From Candidatus Moraniibacteriota bacterium (GTDB lineage Bacteria > Patescibacteriota > Minisyncoccia > Moranbacterales > GCA-2747515), in NCBI GenBank assembly GCA_027016355.1, contig JALWAF010000123.1:1-8060 (forward strand): a stretch of DNA of 8,060 bases, written 5' to 3'. The translations under genes were made by a program, and so were the position numbers. Each line of letters opens with the position of its first letter. The first letter of the stretch is position 1. Below, in pieces: positions 1-6,039 of this stretch. The notes beneath the pieces were generated by a model, which was given only the letters and a program-made list of their open reading frames with translations, had not been told where the DNA came from and ran no database searches.

Positions 1-119
1 ATTTTTAGCACTGGCTTGTATGCAAATTTATACAAAACAAACAATAATATACTAAAATTTATCAATTGAGCAATAAAAAGCTTCCAATCAATACCTAAAC
101 TTGTTAATAATTCACCCAT
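1..119 (-). CDS. atpF: F1Fo ATP synthase subunit b, N-terminal part (partial)
   Basis: The gene starts at the ATG at 119-117 and runs off the window after 39 codons. The visible protein begins MGELLTSLGIDWKLFIAQ and continues into a single hydrophobic helix (about residues 14-31), then a Tyr-Lys-Phe-Ala-Tyr-Lys-Pro-Val-Leu stretch. This is the usual pattern for subunit b: a short periplasmic N-terminus, one membrane anchor, then a 'YKP' junction into the long cytoplasmic coiled coil. Subunit b dimerises as the peripheral stalk that holds F1 static against the rotating c-ring. It follows atpE by 93 nt, the standard Fo order a-c-b. I see no Shine-Dalgarno motif before the ATG. The ORF was too short and too truncated to be called automatically. 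The identification rests on the N-terminal pattern plus synteny. Confidence 0.85.
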   Translation of the reverse strand, partial: MGELLTSLGIDWKLFIAQLINFSILLFVLYKFAYKPVLK

Positions 120-162
120 ATTTTTATCTTAAAATAATATATTCAAATTAGTTTCCAAATAG

Positions 163-186
163 TGACTCACAATTTCTTGCGAGTCA
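163..186 (-). promoter_or_regulatory. RNA hairpin with GAAA tetraloop between atpE and atpF
   Basis: Read on the minus strand, the 10-nt arms at 186-177 and 172-163 pair completely (nine Watson-Crick pairs and one G-U) around the loop GAAA at 176-173, a GNRA tetraloop. It begins 26 nt after the atpE stop and ends 43 nt before the atpF start. No T-run follows, so it does not look like an intrinsic terminator. Hairpins after atpE could stabilise or process the mRNA so that subunit c is made in excess over a and b. That role is inferred. Confidence 0.5.
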
Positions 187-212
187 TTGATTGTAAACCA
201 ATCGAGCACAAA

Positions 213-482
<270 letters not shown>

Positions 483-566
483 TTATAATGGTTAATGAAT
501 TAAAATATTTACTACGTATATTTAAACAGTCAATGTACAACGCCATTTACTGCTTAAAGCACATAA

Positions 567-1319
567 TTAATGAGCTTCTGAGGCCATTTTGAAAAATACT
601 AATGTCAACATCGAAAACACTAACGCTTGTATAAATCCAACAAAAATTTCCAAAAACAAAAAAGGCAATGGCACAAAAAGTGGCACCAAAGTCAACATTA
701 CCAAAAGCAATACCTCACCTGCAAAAATATTACCGAACAAACGAAAGGAAAATGAAATGATTTTTGCAAATTCAGAAATAATTTCCAAAATACCTACAAA
801 AGTCCCAATAAAATACGGTTTTTTGAATGGGCTTATGAAAAATTTACCAGCATATTTCTTAACACCAAGTGCCATAACTCCCATTACTTGAGCCGCTATA
901 ACAGCAAAAATTGCGATTGCAGCAGTCATATTTAAATCAGCACTAGGACTACGTACAAAAGGCACAAAAACTTCTTCACCATGATGCAATTGATTCAAGC
1001 CAATCGTTCCAAGACCTGGGACAAGTTCAATCCAGTTAGATAAAATGATAACTATAAAAATTGTTGCAACAATTGGAAAAAATTTCTTGGTTTGTTCACG
1101 GTCACCTGTAACACTATCAACTAGATTAAATAATCCCTCCAAAACACTTTCCATCAGATTTTGAAATCCTCGTGGCACCTCAGACTTCTTCTTATTCAAA
1201 ATCAAAGCACCTATTATAATAACAACGCTTACAACCAACATCATCAAAAAACTATTTGTTATTGGAAATCCTCCAATTTCTGTAATGACTTCTGGTACTA
1301 ATGAAACAGTTATATCCAT
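567..1319 (-). CDS. atpB: F1Fo ATP synthase subunit a
   Basis: This 250-residue polytopic membrane protein provides the two half-channels through which ions reach and leave the c-ring. The signature segment SFRLFGNIFAGE (191-202) contains the essential Arg193, equivalent to E. coli Arg210, with Asn197 and Glu202. Gln231 in the last helix (GFIQALVFSMLTLVFF) matches E. coli Gln252. The segment SADLNMTAAIA (126-136) is the conserved aqueous half-channel region. Length and helix pattern are normal for bacterial subunit a, and the gene is intact. It starts at ATG 1319, with AGGTG about 11 nt upstream, the only Shine-Dalgarno-like sequence in the window. That motif lies partly in the loop of a small 5-bp hairpin (1327-1343). 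It follows the AtpZ-like gene by 69 nt and precedes atpE, as expected for an atp operon. Confidence 0.97.
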   Translation of the reverse strand: MDITVSLVPEVITEIGGFPITNSFLMMLVVSVVIIIGALILNKKKSEVPRGFQNLMESVLEGLFNLVDSVTGDREQTKKFFPIVATIFIVIILSNWIELVPGLGTIGLNQLHHGEEVFVPFVRSPSADLNMTAAIAIFAVIAAQVMGVMALGVKKYAGKFFISPFKKPYFIGTFVGILEIISEFAKIISFSFRLFGNIFAGEVLLLVMLTLVPLFVPLPFLFLEIFVGFIQALVFSMLTLVFFKMASEAH

Positions 1320-1388
1320 ATGGATTAGAACACCTATAGTTCTTATAAATTATAATTAAAAAAATACCTCACCTTCTTTAACACAATC

Positions 1389-1625
1389 TTATACAATTTT
1401 TTTCATCTTTTGATGTACAAGATATGAAGATAATAGTATTGCAATAGAAATTCCTAATAATAAAAATGCGGGAGAGCTATCTAGCTTGCGGTCCAAAAGT
1501 CGTCCACCTAACGCTAAAATAACAATTGGAAGAGCTATAATATAACCCAACTCAAACACTAAAGATAGTGCATAAACTACACCCTCATTATTTTTCTCTA
1601 TTTTTTTATCTTGTTCTTTTAACAT
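1389..1625 (-). CDS. AtpZ/AtpI-like small membrane protein, first gene of the atp operon
   Basis: This 78-residue protein from ATG 1625 begins MLKEQDKKIEKNNEG and has two hydrophobic helices (about 18-39 and 52-70). Between them is a Gly-Gly-Arg-Leu-Leu-Asp-Arg-Lys-Leu-Asp-Ser-Ser-Pro turn, resembling the G-x-x-L-D-x(n)-P hairpin of the AtpZ/AtpI family (Pfam ATPase_gene1). In other bacteria such proteins assist c-ring assembly or take part in Mg2+ handling, but their role is not firmly settled. Its position directly before atpB supports the assignment. A GTG at 1643 in frame would add six residues. I prefer ATG 1625 because the GTG lies inside the spacer of the predicted promoter and could not be on that transcript. 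The predicted transcription start falls on or next to the ATG, which would make the message leaderless. Confidence 0.8.
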   Translation of the reverse strand: MLKEQDKKIEKNNEGVVYALSLVFELGYIIALPIVILALGGRLLDRKLDSSPAFLLLGISIAILLSSYLVHQKMKKIV

Positions 1626-1630
1626 ATTTA

Positions 1631-1659
1631 ATAATATAATCACTTTTTAAAAATGTCAA
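1631..1659 (-). promoter_or_regulatory. sigma70-type promoter of the atp operon
   Basis: The minus strand reads TTGACA (1659-1654, perfect -35), a 17-nt spacer, then TATTAT (1636-1631, five of six matches to the -10 consensus). The expected start of transcription, 6-7 nt beyond the -10 box, is 1625-1624, on the first ATG of the AtpZ-like gene. The spacing and -10 hexamer are the same as in the promoter before fic, which supports both calls. Confidence 0.75.
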
Positions 1660-1851
1660 GTATCCAAAAATCTTTATCCAGAAATCTTCCACGCCCCCGC
1701 CTACAACTTTATACATAGCACTTTGGACAATCTAGAATTATAATTAAATTCCTATATAATTTAATTATGAAATACTATATACATCATAGCTTCTACGTCC
1801 AATAATAACTTATACACATCACAATCATCCAACCTTCTTCTAATTATATTT
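1660..1851 (-). other. Non-coding gap between hsdR and the atp promoter
   Basis: No plausible gene is present on either strand. The gap holds an 11-bp AT-only inverted repeat (listed separately), a short GC-rich patch on the minus strand (1701-1688, GGCGGGGGCGTGG core) that stands out from the AT-rich surroundings, and one TTATACACA sequence (1810-1818, plus strand). I see no GC stem followed by a T-run, so no intrinsic terminator separates hsdR from the atp operon. Confidence 0.6.
1740..1768. repeat. 11-bp perfect AT-only inverted repeat
   Basis: The arms at 1740-1750 and 1758-1768 (ATAATTAAATT and its exact complement) flank a 7-nt centre. It starts 83 nt downstream of the hsdR stop. As RNA it would form an A-U-only hairpin, and no T-run follows on the minus strand, so it is at best a weak terminator. 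It could instead be a protein-binding site or a by-product of the AT-rich composition. Confidence 0.4.
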
Positions 1852-4791
1852 TTATTCTTTAATTTTTTCAAACACATGATCAAGCATTTTATTTTGCACA
1901 AAACCCCTTAATTCATCGTTATTAGAAATTGTTTCCCATAACAATTTATCAAGCTTAAACTGATCATTTAATTTATCTCTAAATACTTTATTAAATTTAA
2001 GTGATACAAGTTCTTTTCTTTCATTTACATTTATTGTATTTTTTAATCCTTCATCATCAACTAATTCATCTGTCATCCTTTCAAGAGTTTCTACTTGTTC
2101 TTTACCAAACTCTGTGCCCCATTCTTGATTTACATCATTTATTATTTTTTCCAATGTGTCTTTCTCATCTTCATCTCCCATATTAGTTGGCACAATTTGA
2201 GGATCTGATATATCTCCATCTTCATCACTCAATTTAATTGTTCTTTCTTTTTCTTTTTTTATAATCTTTATATTTTCTGGATCAATAAAATCTTCCACAT
2301 TTAATGATTTTTTAATATCTTTTTTTATCATTTTAGCCAAATACTTCAAAAACCAATACATTTTTTCATGTCGCTCATTTTTATAAGCAAATATACTTTC
2401 TGCATACGGATATAATTTTATGTAAAATGAAATTTTAGTTCTAAATTCTTCAATAGTGTCTTTATTCATCCTATTGATATCTTCAGCAACTCTACGCAAA
2501 GCTATATCTATATTTGCGTGATTATTATCATCAACACTAACAAAATTTATAAATTCATCTAAAATATCATCATCAATCTTATATAAATCATCTATTTCTC
2601 TTACGGTATCATTGATTATATTAGAATCTAATCCCTCAGATAATATTGTTGTTGTATAATAATCTTTGAAACTCTCTTTGATATCATCAACCGTATTAAC
2701 AAAATCCAAAACAAACACACTATCTTTATCTTTTCTAGTACGATTCAATCTACTGAGCGTCTGCACAGCATTTACACCTTTTAGAGTTTTATCTACATAC
2801 ATTCCACACAGTAACGGCTGATCAAATCCTGTTTGATGCTTATTAGCGACAATCAAAAACTTATATTCTGGCTTTTTAAATTCTTGTATTGTTTGGCTTT
2901 CAGAGAAACCATTCATACTAGATTCCGTATAAATTTCTCCATCTATTTCTACACTACCCGAAAAAGCAACGAGTGCCTTGTATTTATATTTATTTTCCTG
3001 TAAATATTTATCCATTTCCAATTTATATTTAACAGCATTTTCTCGCGAATTCGTCACAATCATTGCCTTTGCTTTTCCCTTTATAAGTGGTGCAACTGTG
3101 AGACGAAAATGCTCAACCATAATTTTTATTTTTTGTGCAATAGTCTCTGGATGTTGTTTGATATATCTGCGAATTTCTCTCAAAGCTTGTTTTCGTGGTA
3201 ACTCTGGATTTTCTGGTGTGTCTTTCAAGATCTTAAAATATTGTTTATATGTAGTGTAATTTTGCAATACATCCAAAATAAATCCCTCCTCAATAGCTTG
3301 TCTCATTGAATACAAACTAAATGGTCTATATCCATCAGGTCCAGACTCGCCAAACTTTTCTAGAGTTTCTTGTTTTGGTGTAGCAGTAAAGGCAAAATAA
3401 TTTATATTATCACCTTGTTGTCTACTTTCTAATTGCTTTACAATAAAATCTTCATCATTACCATCTTCACCATGTAATACTTCTTGAATTGCTCGTGCTG
3501 ATTCACCATTTTGCGAAGAATGTGCCTCATCTATAAGAATTGCAAATTTACTACCTGGAAATTCATTTATTACATCTGCCACATAGGGAAAAACATGTAT
3601 CGTTGTTGTAATAATTTTTGCATTTTTTTCAATAGCTTCTGTTAATTGTGCTGTTTTTGCACCATCATCTTCATTTACTGAATACAAAAATCCTTTTGTT
3701 GGCTCAAACGACTTTACCGTTTCTCGTAATTGCTTATCCAATGCTCGTCTATCTGTAATCACAAACACACTATCAAAAAGTTTTTCATTGTTTTCATTAT
3801 GCAAACCAGCTAATCTGTAAGCAGTCCACGCAATTGTCATAGATTTGCCAGACCCTGCACTATGTTGAATTAAATAATTTTTACCTGGTTTTGTATTAAC
3901 ATCAGACACACTCTCAACTATTTTTAACACGGCATCTCTTTGATGATATCTAGGGAATATTTGCACTTCTTGTATATATCTTCTCCCATGTTCATTTTCT
4001 TTTTCTTCTTCAATGACTGCCACAAAATTTTGTATTAAGTCCGACCAGCTATCTTTACTCCACACATCTTCCCACAAATATGCTGTTTTGTGTTTTCCTT
4101 CTTCTACAATTGGATTGCCTGCTCCACCATCTTTACCACGATTAAATGGTAAAAAAAATGTTTTCTTATTTGCCAATTTTGTTGTCATATATACTTCATT
4201 TGTGTCCACTGCAAAATGTGCAATACACCTCTTAAACGACAACATTTTTTCTGCTTCATCTCTATTTGTGCGATATTGCCTTATCGCATGTATAACAGTT
4301 TGTCCTGTCATTTCATTTTTTAGTTCTGCTGTTATGATAGGAAGTCCATTTATAAACAAAGCCATATCAATAGATTTTGAATTTTGCGTAGAAAAATACA
4401 CTTGTCGCATTACAGAAAAAATATTTGCCTCGTACAATTCTTTTGAACTGGGGTTTAGAGTTGTCGTAGGTCTGAAATACATCATGTCAAAATGCACCGG
4501 ACCTTGATCAACGCCATTTCGCAAAACATCTATTATCCCTCGTTCTGTTATTTGCTCATCAATTCTTTTTAAAAGTTTTTCTTCCATTCTGTCTCCATGC
4601 AATTGCACCAATTTCTCAATTTTTTCTTTTTGAGTATTATTCAAAAATTGCACAACCAATTCCGTATCCATCGCCAATTCACAATCACATTTTTCACTCT
4701 CTCGTGAAATATATTTATGCAATTTTACTAACTGCTTTTCAATATATTCCTCAAACGCTTTTTCACTTGTTTTTTCTTTTATTGTTGGCAT
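1852..4791 (-). CDS. hsdR: Type I restriction enzyme, R subunit (HsdR)
   Basis: This 979-residue endonuclease and DNA translocase cuts unmodified DNA as part of an HsdR-HsdM-HsdS complex. Numbering is from ATG 4791. The N-terminal HSDR_N nuclease domain carries a PD-(D/E)xK core with Asp142 and Glu156-Leu-Lys158. A Q-like segment FPRYHQ (279-284) leads into the SF2 helicase motor: Walker A HSAGSGKS (310-317), DEAH box (421-424), TATP motif III (469-472), motif V ANKHQTGFDQP (649-659) and motif VI QTLSRLNR (677-684). A helical C-terminal region follows, which in this family contacts the methylase core. All motifs are intact and the length is typical, so it should be active. The ATG lies 4 nt after the fic stop, suggesting translational coupling. 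A TTG at 4809 would overlap fic by 14 nt and is less likely. hsdM is not in the window. Confidence 0.95.
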   Translation of the reverse strand: MPTIKEKTSEKAFEEYIEKQLVKLHKYISRESEKCDCELAMDTELVVQFLNNTQKEKIEKLVQLHGDRMEEKLLKRIDEQITERGIIDVLRNGVDQGPVHFDMMYFRPTTTLNPSSKELYEANIFSVMRQVYFSTQNSKSIDMALFINGLPIITAELKNEMTGQTVIHAIRQYRTNRDEAEKMLSFKRCIAHFAVDTNEVYMTTKLANKKTFFLPFNRGKDGGAGNPIVEEGKHKTAYLWEDVWSKDSWSDLIQNFVAVIEEEKENEHGRRYIQEVQIFPRYHQRDAVLKIVESVSDVNTKPGKNYLIQHSAGSGKSMTIAWTAYRLAGLHNENNEKLFDSVFVITDRRALDKQLRETVKSFEPTKGFLYSVNEDDGAKTAQLTEAIEKNAKIITTTIHVFPYVADVINEFPGSKFAILIDEAHSSQNGESARAIQEVLHGEDGNDEDFIVKQLESRQQGDNINYFAFTATPKQETLEKFGESGPDGYRPFSLYSMRQAIEEGFILDVLQNYTTYKQYFKILKDTPENPELPRKQALREIRRYIKQHPETIAQKIKIMVEHFRLTVAPLIKGKAKAMIVTNSRENAVKYKLEMDKYLQENKYKYKALVAFSGSVEIDGEIYTESSMNGFSESQTIQEFKKPEYKFLIVANKHQTGFDQPLLCGMYVDKTLKGVNAVQTLSRLNRTRKDKDSVFVLDFVNTVDDIKESFKDYYTTTILSEGLDSNIINDTVREIDDLYKIDDDILDEFINFVSVDDNNHANIDIALRRVAEDINRMNKDTIEEFRTKISFYIKLYPYAESIFAYKNERHEKMYWFLKYLAKMIKKDIKKSLNVEDFIDPENIKIIKKEKERTIKLSDEDGDISDPQIVPTNMGDEDEKDTLEKIINDVNQEWGTEFGKEQVETLERMTDELVDDEGLKNTINVNERKELVSLKFNKVFRDKLNDQFKLDKLLWETISNNDELRGFVQNKMLDHVFEKIKE

Positions 4792-4795
4792 AATT

Positions 4796-5941
4796 TTAAT
4801 TTTTAACAAAAATATTTACATATCGTTTATGTACATACAAATCGGGACGAGTACCTTCTCCTTTTTTGTACAAAGAGAGGATGCCTACATCCACAAGTCT
4901 TTTTATAAACTTTATCGTACCAGGTTTTGATTGCTTAATCCAATTCTGAACAGTTGTTGTAGATACAACTGGTTCTTTGTAGAGCTTTTGCAAAACGCCC
5001 ACAGCTACATCTGTCGTCGCTTTACTCAAATGCGAAATTTTTTCTAAATCCCTATCACGCAAGGCTGTGATGTCTTTTGAAATTTCTATAGCATTCTGTG
5101 CGGTCTCACTCACAGCATCAATAAAAAACTCAAGCCAAGGCACAATATCGCTATTATGATAACCACTTAATTTATGATAATACACTTTTTGATGTTTTTT
5201 GAAATATGAGGACAAAAATAACACTGGGAGTTCCAAATATTTATGATGAATAAAATAAAAAGTTATAAGTAAACGTCCAGTACGACCATTTCCATCCAAA
5301 AAAGGATGTATTGTTTCAAACTGTGCATGCAAAAGTCCCGCATCTATAATCGGATGCGAAAAAGTATTGTGCACAAACTTTTCTATATCTGCAAGTGGTT
5401 TGTTTAATTCTTCGGGAGCTGGTGGCACAAAACTGGCATTATCAGGTCTTGTGCCACCGATCCAATTTTGAGTTTTTCTAAATTCTCCAGGATCTGCAAA
5501 ATGTGTTGAGCGTGCGCCTTGCATAAGTTTACTGTGAAGCTCTTTGATAAAACGAAGAGTGAAAGGAAAATTTTCTTCTTTTAATCTAACTAAACCATAA
5601 TTTAATGCTTCTATATAATGGGCAATATCATCTGCATCAGTATCTTGGTCAGATGTTGGATCGGCTACATATTCAAGAGCGTCCATAACTGTAGCTTTTG
5701 TTCCCTCTATTTGCGATGACGCCGTTGCGTCTTTCATGACATATGAACTTATGAAATAATCAACATCAGGCAAAAGCACCGTTATACCAGAAAGTTTACC
5801 TAGAAGAAACTGAGCATAATTTGCCTTTTGCAAAAGTTCATCAGAAATAAGTGATTTCAAATCATCAGAGGGAAACGGATTTAAAGACAAAAATTCATAC
5901 CCTTTGACATGTTTTTTTGGTTTTCCAATAATATTTTTCAT
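4796..5941 (-). CDS. Class II Fic protein with C-terminal winged helix (predicted AMP-transferase)
   Basis: This 381-residue protein carries the complete Fic motif HPFLDGNGRTGR (212-223), with catalytic His212, Asp216 and the phosphate-binding Asn218/Arg220/Arg223. Family enzymes usually transfer AMP from ATP to a hydroxyl group of a target protein. An N-terminal Fic_N region contains the inhibitory helix motif (S/T)xxxE(G/N) as Ser75-x3-Glu79-Gly80, which makes it a self-inhibited class II Fic. A flap segment WIGGTRPDNASFVPP lies at 160-174. Residues about 305-378 look like a winged helix-turn-helix, common at the C-terminus of this subfamily. The gene sits between hsdS and hsdR with its own promoter and two operator-like dyads just upstream, and is nearly contiguous with hsdR. 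The ATG at 5941 has no Shine-Dalgarno sequence. The target protein is unknown. Autoregulation through the winged helix is my inference. Confidence 0.92.
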   Translation of the reverse strand: MKNIIGKPKKHVKGYEFLSLNPFPSDDLKSLISDELLQKANYAQFLLGKLSGITVLLPDVDYFISSYVMKDATASSQIEGTKATVMDALEYVADPTSDQDTDADDIAHYIEALNYGLVRLKEENFPFTLRFIKELHSKLMQGARSTHFADPGEFRKTQNWIGGTRPDNASFVPPAPEELNKPLADIEKFVHNTFSHPIIDAGLLHAQFETIHPFLDGNGRTGRLLITFYFIHHKYLELPVLFLSSYFKKHQKVYYHKLSGYHNSDIVPWLEFFIDAVSETAQNAIEISKDITALRDRDLEKISHLSKATTDVAVGVLQKLYKEPVVSTTTVQNWIKQSKPGTIKFIKRLVDVGILSLYKKGEGTRPDLYVHKRYVNIFVKN

Positions 5942-5946
5942 AATTT

Positions 5947-5976
5947 TAGTTTACACTATTTTCCTAGTATTAACTA
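5947..5976. promoter_or_regulatory. Operator-like dyad A upstream of fic
   Basis: Two 13-bp half-sites face each other across 4 bp: TAGTTTACACTAT (5947-5959) and CTAGTATTAACTA (5964-5976), complementary at 10 of 13 positions. The element covers the last base of the -10 box, the predicted start of transcription and most of the fic leader. It matches dyad B at 22 of 30 positions with the same 4-bp centre. A bound protein here would block initiation or promoter clearance. Confidence 0.6.
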
Positions 5977-6004
5977 TAATAGCATTTTAGTTAATACTAG
6001 TCAA
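5976..6004 (-). promoter_or_regulatory. sigma70-type promoter of fic-hsdR
   Basis: The minus strand reads TTGACT (6004-5999, five of six to consensus), 17 nt, then TATTAT (5981-5976, five of six). Transcription is expected to start at about 5969, giving a leader of roughly 28 nt before the fic ATG. The promoter is interleaved with the two operator-like dyads: the -35 box lies in the centre of dyad B and the -10 box abuts dyad A. This implies that fic and hsdR can be expressed separately from hsdS. Confidence 0.75.
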
Positions 6005-6017
6005 CTAGCATTAACTT
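5988..6017. promoter_or_regulatory. Operator-like dyad B over the fic -35 box
   Basis: Half-sites TAGTTAATACTAG (5988-6000) and CTAGCATTAACTT (6005-6017) face each other across 4 bp and are complementary at 11 of 13 positions. The left half-site is also the exact complement of the right half-site of dyad A, giving a perfect 13-bp inverted repeat (5964-5976 against 5988-6000) across the spacer. The centres of dyads A and B are 41 bp apart, close to four helical turns, so both would face the same side of the DNA. Confidence 0.65.
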
Positions 6018-6039
6018 GAGTATACTACACACTAATTCC

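Noticed and set aside
1626..1643. GTG at 1643 as the start of the AtpZ-like gene.
   Set aside because: It lies within the spacer of a near-consensus promoter, upstream of the predicted transcription start, and the extra residues (MIILLN) add nothing conserved.
1740..1768. The AT-only hairpin as an intrinsic terminator for the hsdR operon.
   Set aside because: The stem has no G-C pairs and no T-run follows on the transcribed strand.
1810..1818. Perfect DnaA-box sequence TTATACACA, with a near match TTATCCAGA at 1674-1682, suggesting a replication origin beside the atp operon.
   Set aside because: In AT-rich DNA of this length roughly one such match is expected by chance, there is no cluster of boxes, and no dnaA/dnaN or similar gene is near.
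4013..4507. Open frame of 164 codons on the plus strand opposite hsdR, and similar plus-strand frames at 589-891, 2978-3259 and 7172-7474.
   Set aside because: They run antisense to clear, motif-bearing genes, have low-complexity composition and show no domain pattern.
4792..4809. TTG at 4809 as the hsdR start, overlapping fic.
   Set aside because: The ATG at 4791 follows the fic stop by 4 nt, is a stronger codon and begins directly before the conserved N-terminal region.
5964..6017. Alternative RNA hairpins (the middle half-site pairing with either flank) as an attenuator or riboswitch.
   Set aside because: Transcription from the promoter found here begins at about 5969, so that RNA lacks most of the arms. 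DNA operators explain the symmetric spacing better.
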